Source: Candidatus Latescibacterota bacterium (lineage in GTDB: Bacteria > JAAXHH01). From it: a stretch of 18,894 nucleotides of DNA. Of the stretch, positions 1-8,328 are shown piece by piece (within the stretch, counting starts at the first letter, position 1; each line of letters starts with the position of its first letter). The DNA lies in NCBI GenBank assembly GCA_022821935.1, contig JAJECR010000036.1, positions 1 through 18,894 of the forward strand. Reading direction: 5' to 3'. Position numbers and translations under genes: made by a program. The notes beneath the pieces were generated by a model that was not told the DNA's origin, searched no databases, and saw only the letters and a list, made by a program, of their open reading frames with translations.

Positions 1-1
1 G

Positions 2-3000
2 GGCCATGACCGCTCGCTGGAGGAGGCGCTGGAGTCGATCAGCGCGGAGTCGATCGAAAACACGGTGCGGACCCTCTCCTCCTATCCTTCCCGGGTAGTG
101 GGCTACGCCGGCGCCGATTCGGCCTACGAATACATTAGAGATCAATTCGAAGAGCTCGGCCTGCAGGACGTCCGGACCGAGACGTTTCCGGTCACGGTGC
201 CCATCGACAAGGGCTCGAAACTCACCGTGCAGGAAACGGGCGAGGAGATCCCGCTCCACGCACTCTGGCCCAATCTCGTGCGCACGTCCACCACGCCCCG
301 CGAAGGGCTTTCCGGTCCGATCGTCTACGGGGGCAAGGGAGAATTCGGCGACTTCAACGGGTACGACATGCAGGGCAGCATCGTACTGATGGACTTCGAT
401 TCGCAGGACCGGTTCATCAACGCCCGGATGCTCGGGGCCAGCGCCATCATCTTCTTCGACAACGGCCGGGTGACCCGGAGCGAGGCGGAGCTCAAATTCA
501 TGGGGCTCCCGCTGAACGTGCCCCGTTACTGGGTCGAAAAGGACCACGTGCCCGGTCTGCTGGCCCTGGCCGAACCGGGGACGAACCAGGTGAACGTACA
601 GGCCCGGATGGAATGGGAGGTCGTGGAAGGGAAGAACATCTTCGGGTGGATACCCGGCCTCGACGAGGAAATGCCGAACGCCCGGGACGAGACCCGTACG
701 AAATGGAAGGACTACACGATCGTCGTCGAGTCCTTCTATGACGCCATGTCGGTGGTCCCCGGCGTTGCGCCGGGCGCGGAAAGCGCCACGGGCGTCGCCG
801 CGCTGCTTGAAGTGGCCAAGGCCGTCAAGCGCTACAGCCCGAAGTACTCCGTGGTCATCCTGGCCACTTCCGCCCACTTCATGGGACTGGAAGGCGCGCA
901 CAACTGGCTGTACCGGCACGGCAGGGCGAGCAGTCACTTCATGTCGAAGATCCCCGAGGAAGACAAGATCGATTTCGACATGTTCTTCGGCATCGACCTT
1001 TCCAGCCACGATTCCCGCGTCGGCGCTTTCGCCTTCGGCACCTTCGACAACGCCGGCTGGGCGACCAACCACTACATCAAGAACATCTTCGCGCCCTATT
1101 CGAGGAAATTCGCGGGCTACATCCAGGAAGCCTTCGGGGCCGGCGCCGACTCGGCCCGGTACGTCAACGCCATCGTGCCGCCCCAGCGGACCTGGAAGGA
1201 CTTCATGCCGGTCAAGCTGGGTCTGGACAGCGAAGCCGTCACCTACTTCGGCAAGAAGGGCATGTCCTTCGTCACGCCGAACGGGACCCGGGGACTGGTG
1301 GACACGCCCCATGACCGCTTCGAATCGGTCGACATCGCCAATGTGACCGAGCAGGCGAGGTCGCTCGCGGTCATGCTCGCCCGGGCCACCACGGACGGTG
1401 AGCTCTTCGAAGAGACCAAGCTCAAGATCCAGGATACGGCCCACGACATGGCGGGAACGGTCTACGAATTCGACCGGGACGTCAACTTCTTCGTGCCCAA
1501 GAAGCCCATCCCGGGCGCCCTGGTCACCTACTACAAGAGCCTGACCAATACGGGCGTGCGGGGCATCCTGATCAACAAGGCCGATTCCCTGGGACGCTTC
1601 GCCTTCCGCCCGCTGAAACAGCAGAAGGGGCCGATAAAGCTCCGGTCCTACGCCCTGGACGAGGACGGTGAAATCGTCTACGCGCCTGACCTGGGACAGG
1701 AAGGCGACAAGACCTTCCCCCTGGACGCGGCCAGCGGCGCGAACGAAAACACCACCCTGCAGATCGTGTTCCGGGCCCGGGCCCTCGACGTGTACGAGAT
1801 CATCGACTCCCGGTACCTGACCGCGCTGGACCAGTTGACCGTCCTGGGGCAGAACGACGCCGAGCCCCAGTGGTACGGCCACAGCTACATCGAGAAGCAG
1901 AGCGGGGCGGAAGGCCGTACCGTGCCCGCGGCCGTAGTCTTCGCCAAGCCGGGGCAGCGCCTCAAGCTGCTCATGAGCACCAGTCTCTTCGGCGTCAAAT
2001 ACCTGCTGACCAACGCGCCGGCTGACTTTCTGAAGGATCCTGTCGAACCGGGCGAGGTGACTCTGGCGCTCCTGGAGGAAGCCCAGGGCCAGGGCTACCT
2101 GGTCGACGAGGGACTTATCGTCAATCCGTCCTACCAGGGCACCCGGGACATGTGGGTCGTGGATGACGTGCGGCTCAAGCAGCTTGCCCGCTTCGGCGTG
2201 GAGAACCAGCGCATCGAGCAACTGCACGAAGAGGCGCGCGTCACGCTCCTCGAAGCGGAGGAACATCTCGCGAACAGGGAATACGACGCCTTCATTTCCA
2301 AGTCCCGGGAGGCCTGGGGACTCGAAGCGCGGGGCTATCCCGAAGTCAAGTCCACGGCGGACGACACGGTCAAGGGCGTGATCTTCTATTTCATCCTGCT
2401 CCTGCCCTTCTCCTTCTTCATGGAGCGCCTGGTCTTCGGATTCCCGACCATCAACAAGCGGATCTTCGGATTCGCCGTCTTCTTCGTCGCGGTCTTCCTC
2501 GTGCTGCAGCAGGTGCATCCCGCCTTCAAGCTCAGCACGTCGCCTTACGTCATCTTCCTGGCCTTCGTCATCTTCGCGCTGGGGACGACCGTGCTGATCA
2601 TCGTCCTGTCCAAGTTCAACCAGGAAGTGCAGAAGATCAAGCGCGCGCAGACGGGCATGCACGAGGCCGACATCGGCCGGCTGAGCGCCACAGCCGTCGC
2701 CCTGTCGCTGGGGGTTTCCAACCTGCGCAAGCGTAAGATCCGCACGGCCCTCACGGCGGCCACCATCACGCTGCTGACCTTTACCGTGCTGTCCTTCACG
2801 TCCATCACCACTTCCCTCAGGTACTACAAGCTGGAGCGGTACAACGAACCCACCTACGAGGGGACGCTGGTCCGGGACCGGAACTGGAAAGGACTGCAGC
2901 CCTCCGTCTACGACTATCTCAAGAGTACCTTCCAGGACAAGGCCACGCTGATCCCCCGGGCCTGGTACATGTCCCAGGTCAAGGGCGAAAAGGGGTTCTT

Positions 3001-4480
3001 CTCCTTCTCGTCGCCCAGGTCGTCCCACGAAAGCTACGTGAACAGTATCCTGGGCCTGACACCGGACGAGCCTAAGGCGACCCGCCTCGATGAATACCTC
3101 CTGGGCGGGCGATGGTTCGAGCCCGGCGAACGGAACGCCGCCATACTGCCCGACGACGTGGCCGCGGTGGTGGGCATTAAACCGGAGGACGCCGGTTCGG
3201 CCTACATCGACATGTTCGGTATGAATCTGCAGGTCGTCGGCGTGATCGATTCCCGCAGGTTCAACCAGCTCAAGGATCTGGACGACGAGAAGCTGACCCC
3301 CGTCGACCTGGTCCAGGAAAAGGGCAAGATCGCGCAGCGGATCGGCGAGGACCCGCGGCTGCAGGCCGAATCGCCGCCTGAGGCCTTCATTCACCTCGAA
3401 TCCAACAACGTCATGATCCTGCCGTACGAGACGGTCATGGACCTCGACGGCAAGATGTATTCGGTCGCGATTACGGACTTCAGGGACGAAAGCGGGCAGC
3501 CGAATCCCGATTTCGACCGGGATATCGAGGACTTCCTGTCGCGGGTCGCCATGACCATGTTCGTGGGGAAGGAAGGCACCGTCAACGTCTACAGTTCCAT
3601 CGGCTCCACCTCCATCGGGGGCATCGGCAACTTCCTCATTCCCATCCTCGTCGCCGCCATGATCGTCCTGAACACCATGATGGGCGCGGTGCACGAGCGC
3701 TTTCGGGAGATCGGCGTCTACAGCTCGGTCGGACTCGCGCCGAGTCACATCGCGGCCCTGTTCCTCGCCGAGTCTTCCGTCTTCGCGACGGTCGGCGCCG
3801 TGCTGGGCTACCTGGGGGGACAGACCATCACCCTCGTGTTGTCGAATTATGACATCCTGGCGGGCCTGTCGCTTAACTATTCCTCCCTCTCGGCCGTCTG
3901 GTCGGTCGTCGTGGTCATGGCCACGGTCTTCCTTTCTACGGCCTATCCGGCGAAGAAGGCGGCGGACATGGCCGTGCCGGACGTGGGGCGGGAGTGGAAA
4001 TTCCCCGAGCCCGACGGGGACGACTGGAGCTTCGACTTCCCCTTCACCATCGGCAGCGTCGAGGTGCTGGGCATGTACGCCTATCTCACGCGGGTCTTCG
4101 AATCCTACGAGGAGGGTTCCCTCGGAGCCTTCGTCACGGAAAATGTCCAGCTGAACGCCCAGGAGACGCCATCGGGCCATCCAATGTACCACATCTCGAT
4201 GATGACCTGGCTCGCACCTTACGACCTGGGCATCAGCCAGCGGGTATCCCTCAGCGCCGCGCCGGCCGAAAATGAAAGAGACCTCTACGCCGTCTGGGTG
4301 GACATCCACCGCGAGAGCGGCGACGTCGCGTCCTGGCAGCGCATCAACCGGCGATTCCTGAGCGTGCTGCGCAAGCGCTTCCTGGTCTGGCGCACCCTGC
4401 CGCAGGACCTGAAGAACGAATACGCCGTCGCCGGCAGGGAAACGACCGAAGTGGCGCAAGAGGCGGGCCAACCCGTATGA
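2..4480 (+). CDS. FtsX-like permease fused to a degenerate M28-peptidase-like periplasmic domain (5' partial)
   Basis: The frame is open to the left edge, so the first in-frame GTG (65) is not the true start; 1492 residues are visible, numbered here from base 2. Order: helical lead-in, M28-like fold with a PA-type insert (about 90-170), then M28 core (240-455), a beta-rich domain (460-690), a helical stalk (725-785), three hydrophobic helices (about 792-813, 822-840, 849-871), the FtsX first helix (915-938), a MacB-like extracellular domain, three C-terminal FtsX helices (1210-1227, 1253-1280, 1297-1317) and a cytoplasmic tail of about 165 residues. Three crossings between the M28-like part and the cytosolic FtsX N-terminus put the M28-like part outside the cytosol. 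The expected zinc/catalytic residues are replaced: His by F245, the GADDN aspartate by E260/S261, the EE pair by H292-F293, and probably the last His by D434; D332 remains. FtsX proteins normally pair with an ABC ATPase, which is not in the window. Role inferred: mechanotransmission or lipoprotein/envelope export, not proteolysis. Confidence 0.9.
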   Translation, partial: GHDRSLEEALESISAESIENTVRTLSSYPSRVVGYAGADSAYEYIRDQFEELGLQDVRTETFPVTVPIDKGSKLTVQETGEEIPLHALWPNLVRTSTTPREGLSGPIVYGGKGEFGDFNGYDMQGSIVLMDFDSQDRFINARMLGASAIIFFDNGRVTRSEAELKFMGLPLNVPRYWVEKDHVPGLLALAEPGTNQVNVQARMEWEVVEGKNIFGWIPGLDEEMPNARDETRTKWKDYTIVVESFYDAMSVVPGVAPGAESATGVAALLEVAKAVKRYSPKYSVVILATSAHFMGLEGAHNWLYRHGRASSHFMSKIPEEDKIDFDMFFGIDLSSHDSRVGAFAFGTFDNAGWATNHYIKNIFAPYSRKFAGYIQEAFGAGADSARYVNAIVPPQRTWKDFMPVKLGLDSEAVTYFGKKGMSFVTPNGTRGLVDTPHDRFESVDIANVTEQARSLAVMLARATTDGELFEETKLKIQDTAHDMAGTVYEFDRDVNFFVPKKPIPGALVTYYKSLTNTGVRGILINKADSLGRFAFRPLKQQKGPIKLRSYALDEDGEIVYAPDLGQEGDKTFPLDAASGANENTTLQIVFRARALDVYEIIDSRYLTALDQLTVLGQNDAEPQWYGHSYIEKQSGAEGRTVPAAVVFAKPGQRLKLLMSTSLFGVKYLLTNAPADFLKDPVEPGEVTLALLEEAQGQGYLVDEGLIVNPSYQGTRDMWVVDDVRLKQLARFGVENQRIEQLHEEARVTLLEAEEHLANREYDAFISKSREAWGLEARGYPEVKSTADDTVKGVIFYFILLLPFSFFMERLVFGFPTINKRIFGFAVFFVAVFLVLQQVHPAFKLSTSPYVIFLAFVIFALGTTVLIIVLSKFNQEVQKIKRAQTGMHEADIGRLSATAVALSLGVSNLRKRKIRTALTAATITLLTFTVLSFTSITTSLRYYKLERYNEPTYEGTLVRDRNWKGLQPSVYDYLKSTFQDKATLIPRAWYMSQVKGEKGFFSFSSPRSSHESYVNSILGLTPDEPKATRLDEYLLGGRWFEPGERNAAILPDDVAAVVGIKPEDAGSAYIDMFGMNLQVVGVIDSRRFNQLKDLDDEKLTPVDLVQEKGKIAQRIGEDPRLQAESPPEAFIHLESNNVMILPYETVMDLDGKMYSVAITDFRDESGQPNPDFDRDIEDFLSRVAMTMFVGKEGTVNVYSSIGSTSIGGIGNFLIPILVAAMIVLNTMMGAVHERFREIGVYSSVGLAPSHIAALFLAESSVFATVGAVLGYLGGQTITLVLSNYDILAGLSLNYSSLSAVWSVVVVMATVFLSTAYPAKKAADMAVPDVGREWKFPEPDGDDWSFDFPFTIGSVEVLGMYAYLTRVFESYEEGSLGAFVTENVQLNAQETPSGHPMYHISMMTWLAPYDLGISQRVSLSAAPAENERDLYAVWVDIHRESGDVASWQRINRRFLSVLRKRFLVWRTLPQDLKNEYAVAGRETTEVAQEAGQPV

Positions 4481-5349
4481 AGTTCGCCTTCTGCAACGAA
4501 ATGTTCCGGGACGTGCCCCTCCGGCAGGTCTTTCGCACCGCCGCGGAAATCGGTTACGACGGCGTGGAGCTCGCCCCATTCACAGTGGCGCGATCGGTGA
4601 ACGAGGTCGGACCGGACGCCAGGAAGGCGATTCGCGACGAGGCCGCCGAATTCGGACTGGAGATCACGGGACTGCACTGGGTCCTGCTCAGCCCGGAAGG
4701 CCTGTACCTCAACCACCCCGACGACGGCATCCGCTACTGCACCAGGCTGTATCTCTGCGACCTGGTGCAATTCTGCGGAGACATCGGCGGGCGTGTCATC
4801 GTCCTGGGATCGCCGAAACAGCGCAACGTGTTGCCGGACCAGACCTTCGAGGCCACCTGGGACCGGACCCGGACGGCCCTCGAGGAATGTCTGTCCGCGG
4901 CGGAGGAACACGGCGTAACGATCTGCCTCGAACCCCTGGACAGCGCCCAGACCAATTTCATCAATACCCCCGCCGAGGCGGCGCGGATGGTCCGGGAGAT
5001 CGGTCATCCGAACCTCCGCATGATCATCGACGTGCGGGCGACCCTTTGCCAGGGCCTGGACGCCGCGGCGGCCGTTCGCGAACACAGGGACGACATGGCC
5101 TACATCCATTTCAATAACGCCAATGGTGACGGTCCGGGTTACGGCGACACCGATTTCGTGCCCATTCTGCAGGCGCTTCGGGAAACGGATTACGAGGGGT
5201 ACGGTTCGGTGGAGGTCTTCGACTATTCTTACGGCGCAGAGAACATCGCCAGAAAGAGCCTGGAGACGCTCCGGACGGCCTGGGCGGCCGGGAGGGCACG
5301 AGCCGGAACCCGGAGCCCGGGAACGGGCGGTACAAGCCGCGGAGCATGA
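4477..5349 (+). CDS. Sugar phosphate isomerase/epimerase-like TIM barrel protein
   Basis: A 290-residue xylose-isomerase-like (AP endonuclease 2 family) TIM barrel. The start ATG overlaps the upstream TGA (ATGA), implying translational coupling. Family hallmarks are seen in order: GYDGVELAPF near the N-terminus, ITGLHWVLL, VIVLGSPKQR, then the metal-site strands CLEPLD (Glu), MIIDVRA (Asp), YIHFNN (His) and GSVEVFDY (Glu), matching the usual Glu-Asp-His-Glu metal set. The DxxH histidine of some relatives is Ala here (DVRA), as in a DVKAM-type subfamily. The last 20 or so residues are a Gly/Arg/Thr-rich tail that does not look like barrel and may be a slippage-derived extension. The substrate cannot be told from sequence; hydroxypyruvate, inosose or a keto-sugar phosphate are family precedents. 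The product is cytosolic. Confidence 0.85.
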   Translation: MKFAFCNEMFRDVPLRQVFRTAAEIGYDGVELAPFTVARSVNEVGPDARKAIRDEAAEFGLEITGLHWVLLSPEGLYLNHPDDGIRYCTRLYLCDLVQFCGDIGGRVIVLGSPKQRNVLPDQTFEATWDRTRTALEECLSAAEEHGVTICLEPLDSAQTNFINTPAEAARMVREIGHPNLRMIIDVRATLCQGLDAAAAVREHRDDMAYIHFNNANGDGPGYGDTDFVPILQALRETDYEGYGSVEVFDYSYGAENIARKSLETLRTAWAAGRARAGTRSPGTGGTSRGA

Positions 5350-5361
5350 GAGGGTGACCGG

Positions 5362-5895
5362 GTGAAGCAGCAGGTCCTCGACAGGGAAGGCATCGCCAGG
5401 GCGGTATCCCGTATCGCCCGCCAGATCCTGGAGCGCAACAAGGGCGCGTCCGGCATCGTCATCGTCGGTATACAGAGGCGGGGGGACTGGCTGGCGCGCC
5501 GGCTGGCCGATGCCTTGCGGGAGGCGGAGGACACGGCGGTTCCCGTGGGCGTGCTGGACATCAACCTGTACCGCGACGACCTCCAGGTCCGCGCGGACTA
5601 CCCCGTCGTCCGCACCACCGACATACCCTTCGACATCGAGGGACGCACCGTCATCCTGGTCGACGACGTCCTGTACACGGGCCGTACCATACGGGCGGCG
5701 CTGGACGAACTGAAGGATTTCGGCCGGGCCAGGCGGATCGAGCTCGCCGTCCTGATCAACCGGGAGGGGCGGGAGCTGCCGATCCAGGCGGACTACGTCG
5801 GGGAGGACGTCGAAGTGGGCCCCGGCAGAACCGTGGTCGTGCACGTTCATGAACTCGACCGTAAAGATGACGTTTCCGTCGAAGAGGTGGTGTGA
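5362..5895 (+). CDS. pyrR: Bifunctional pyr operon regulator / uracil phosphoribosyltransferase PyrR
   Basis: At 177 residues this is the usual PyrR length. The PRPP-binding signature is VILVDDVLYTGRTIRAALDEL, preceded by VGIQRRGDWLARRLAD and the PVGVLDINLYRDD and TDIPFDIEG blocks that are diagnostic of PyrR. Family knowledge: it binds pyr mRNA in response to UMP and has weak UPRTase activity. The start is GTG, 12 nt after the preceding stop, with a GAGAGGG-like ribosome site just upstream. It overlaps pyrB by one base. Because the gene sits so close behind the isomerase gene, there is no room for the usual terminator/antiterminator leader upstream; regulation may use another binding site, or the protein may act mainly as a salvage enzyme (inference). 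Confidence 0.95.
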   Translation: MKQQVLDREGIARAVSRIARQILERNKGASGIVIVGIQRRGDWLARRLADALREAEDTAVPVGVLDINLYRDDLQVRADYPVVRTTDIPFDIEGRTVILVDDVLYTGRTIRAALDELKDFGRARRIELAVLINREGRELPIQADYVGEDVEVGPGRTVVVHVHELDRKDDVSVEEVV

Positions 5896-6851
5896 TGGCT
5901 GAAGATCACCTGTATGCGCTGCGCCACCGCCACCTGATCGGCCTCGAGGACTACTCCCGCCAGGAGATCCGTCTCATCCTGGATACGGCGGACTCCTTCA
6001 AGGAAGTGATCCGGCGCCCCATCCGGAAGGTCCCCGCCTTGAGGGGTAAGAACGTCGTCAATCTCTTCTTCGAATCGAGCACCCGCACGCGGCTTTCCTT
6101 CGAACTGGCCGAGAAGCAGCTCTCCGCCGATACCCTGAATTTCGCGTCCACCGGCAGCAGCGTGTCCAAGGGAGAGACCCTCGGCGATACGGCCCGGAAC
6201 ATCGAAGCCATGCAGGTGGACTGCGTGGTGGTGCGTCACTCCGCGGCGGGCGTCCCCCTCTTCCTTTCCCAATGTCTGTCGAAAGCCGTCGTCATCAACG
6301 CGGGTGACGGCGCCCACGAACATCCGACCCAGGGGCTGCTCGACCTGCTGACCATGCGGGACGCGCTAGGCAACCTGGAAGGACTGAAGGTCGCGCTCAT
6401 CGGCGACGTCGCCCACAGCCGGGTGGCGCGCTCCAACATTTGGGGACTTCAGAAGATGGGTGCGAACGTGGCCGTCTGCGGCCCGCCAACGCTGATCCCC
6501 GTCGACATCGAAGCGATGGGCGTGGAGGTCTGCCACCGGGTCGAGGACGCCCTCCGCGACGCCGACGTAGTCTACGCCCTGCGGATACAGCTTGAAAGAC
6601 AACAGGAAGCCTTCTTCCCTTCCCAGCGCGAATACACGCGGCTTTTCGGCATCGACCCGGAACGCCTCGAACTCGCCCGGCCAGGCGCCATCGTCATGCA
6701 TCCCGGTCCCATCAACCGCGGTGTGGAGCTCGACTCCCGCGTGGCGGACAGCGGCCGGTCCGTCATTCTCGACCAGGTAACCAACGGGGTCGCCGTCCGC
6801 ATGGCGGTCCTCTATCTCCTCAACGGCGGGGGTGAGCGCGATGCGGCCTGA
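5895..6851 (+). CDS. pyrB: Aspartate carbamoyltransferase catalytic subunit
   Basis: This enzyme condenses carbamoyl phosphate with aspartate to N-carbamoyl-aspartate, the second step of de novo pyrimidine synthesis. It has 318 residues, the normal length. STRTR (residues 62-66) is the carbamoyl-phosphate loop; HPTQGLLDLLT, LRIQLERQ and HPGPINRGVE are the other active-site blocks, all intact. I chose ATG 5895, which overlaps the pyrR stop as TGATG and follows a GAAGAGGTGG ribosome site, over the GTG three bases upstream. No pyrI regulatory subunit is seen; with pyrC adjacent this resembles ATCases that associate with dihydroorotase, though a complex is only inference. Confidence 0.97.
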   Translation: MAEDHLYALRHRHLIGLEDYSRQEIRLILDTADSFKEVIRRPIRKVPALRGKNVVNLFFESSTRTRLSFELAEKQLSADTLNFASTGSSVSKGETLGDTARNIEAMQVDCVVVRHSAAGVPLFLSQCLSKAVVINAGDGAHEHPTQGLLDLLTMRDALGNLEGLKVALIGDVAHSRVARSNIWGLQKMGANVAVCGPPTLIPVDIEAMGVEVCHRVEDALRDADVVYALRIQLERQQEAFFPSQREYTRLFGIDPERLELARPGAIVMHPGPINRGVELDSRVADSGRSVILDQVTNGVAVRMAVLYLLNGGGERDAA

Positions 6852-8196
6852 CGAACGGGTTAGTGACGGCCGGGTTACAGACGGACAGGTTGCGTCGGGC
6901 GGCGCGGAGCTGTCGGTGGTCCGCAACGGACATATCATCGACCCCGCTTCCGGCCGCGACGGGATTGGCGATCTCTGGTTTCGCGACGGCCGGATCATCG
7001 ATCGTCCCTCGGAGGACGAGGCGAAAGGGCCCTCCGTCATCGATGCGGCCGGACGTCTCGTTCTGCCGGGCCTGGTCGATATGCACGCCCATCTCTGCGA
7101 ACCCGGCTACGAGTACCGGGAGACCCTGGAGAGCGGGGCAGAGGCGGCGGCGGCCGGCGGCGTCACCGGCGTGGCGTGCATGCCGGATACCGAACCGGAC
7201 CTGGACGATGCCCCCGCGGTGAGATTCGTACGGGAACGGGCGGCGGGCGTCCCGGTGCATATCTACCCCATTGCGGCAGTCACGATGGGCCGTGCGGGCG
7301 AGCGACTGACTGAGATAGGCGAGCTTGCCGGCGCCGGCGCCGTCGCGCTCTCCGACGCCGACCGAACCATCCGGAATCCGGCCATTCTGCGGCGGGCCCT
7401 CGAATACAGCCGCATGTTCGACCTGCCCATCATCGCGCACTGCGAAGATCCGTCGCTCTCCGCCGGCGGCCTCATGCACGAGGGGCGCCACGCTACCCGG
7501 CTGGGTCTCAAGGGCATCCCCTCCATCGCGGAGGAAACCATTGCCGCGCGGGACATCATGCTCGCGGAATGGACGGGGGGACGGCTACACGTAACCCACG
7601 TGAGCACGGCCGTGACCGTGGGACTCGTCCGGGCGGCGAAGGAGCGGGGCGTCCGGGTGACCGCCGATGTCAGCCCTCACCACCTGGCGCTGACCGATGA
7701 ATCGCTCTCCTCCTACGATACCTATCTGAAAATCAATCCGCCCCTGAGAAGCCGGGCGGACGTGGATGCGCTTCGGGAGGGCCTCGCGGACGGGACCATC
7801 GACGCGGTCGCGTCGGATCACACGCCGCGGTCCGTGGATGAGAAGAACACGGAGTTCCAGGAAGCGCTCCCCGGCGCCGTCGGTCTTGAGACCATGCTGT
7901 CCGTCGTGCATACCGAGTTGATCGCACCTGGCCTGCTGACCTGGCGCGATGCGGTGCTGCGCCTCTCGACGGCCCCCAGCGGGATACTGGGTACGGAAGG
8001 CGGCAGCCTGGCGGTCGGCAGTCCGGCCGACCTCTTCCTCTTCGATCCGGAAGGAACCTGGACCGTGGATCCCGCGTCCTTTAAGTCAAGGTCCGGTAAC
8101 ACGCCCTTCGCGGGTTGCGTGTTAAAGGGCAGCGTAACCATGACCGTCGTCGGCGGCCGGATAGTTTATCGGTGCGATGTCCCTGAATCATCTTGA
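6841..8196 (+). CDS. pyrC: Dihydroorotase (class I)
   Basis: Cyclises carbamoyl-aspartate to dihydroorotate. With ATG 6841 the protein has 451 residues and overlaps pyrB by 11 bases; GTG 6832 is an alternative, but a GGCGGGGG stretch suits 6841 better. The amidohydrolase metal site is complete: DMHAHL (H82, H84), the class I ALSDAD aspartate, AHCEDP (H200), LHVTHVST (H253), SPHHL and SDHTPR (D326). EALPGAVGLETML is typical of class I dihydroorotases. About 23 residues precede the core and contain a loose VSDGR/VTDGQ/VASGG repeat, so this extension is probably unstructured. Allantoinase is a related alternative, but adjacency to pyrB makes dihydroorotase far more likely. Confidence 0.95.
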   Translation: MRPDERVSDGRVTDGQVASGGAELSVVRNGHIIDPASGRDGIGDLWFRDGRIIDRPSEDEAKGPSVIDAAGRLVLPGLVDMHAHLCEPGYEYRETLESGAEAAAAGGVTGVACMPDTEPDLDDAPAVRFVRERAAGVPVHIYPIAAVTMGRAGERLTEIGELAGAGAVALSDADRTIRNPAILRRALEYSRMFDLPIIAHCEDPSLSAGGLMHEGRHATRLGLKGIPSIAEETIAARDIMLAEWTGGRLHVTHVSTAVTVGLVRAAKERGVRVTADVSPHHLALTDESLSSYDTYLKINPPLRSRADVDALREGLADGTIDAVASDHTPRSVDEKNTEFQEALPGAVGLETMLSVVHTELIAPGLLTWRDAVLRLSTAPSGILGTEGGSLAVGSPADLFLFDPEGTWTVDPASFKSRSGNTPFAGCVLKGSVTMTVVGGRIVYRCDVPESS

Positions 8197-8222
8197 CTAA
8201 ACGTGACATATGCTTGTATTTT
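8193..8222 (+). promoter_or_regulatory. Weak candidate promoter for the TPR gene
   Basis: The 132-base gap after pyrC is visibly AT-richer than its surroundings. TTGACT (8193-8198, overlapping the pyrC stop) could be a -35 box with TGTATT (8215-8220, 16-nt spacer) or TATTTT (8217-8222, 18-nt spacer) as -10. A second weak pair further on (TTGTTC at 8234, AATTAT at 8256) is no worse. No terminator is seen after pyrC. Confidence 0.3.
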
Positions 8223-8328
8223 CAGGAAACTGTTTGTTCTAGATATACCGGGCACAATTATTAGAAACGTATACCCGTGACAGGTCGCAGGGATATGCCG
8301 TCAACGTACCTGTCGAAAGGAGCACGTA

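Noticed and set aside
4285..5850. 521-codon open frame on the minus strand
   Set aside because: It lies opposite the end of the FtsX gene, the isomerase and pyrR, all with clear family motifs; its composition (His/Asp/Val-rich, no motif) is typical of a GC-rich antisense shadow.
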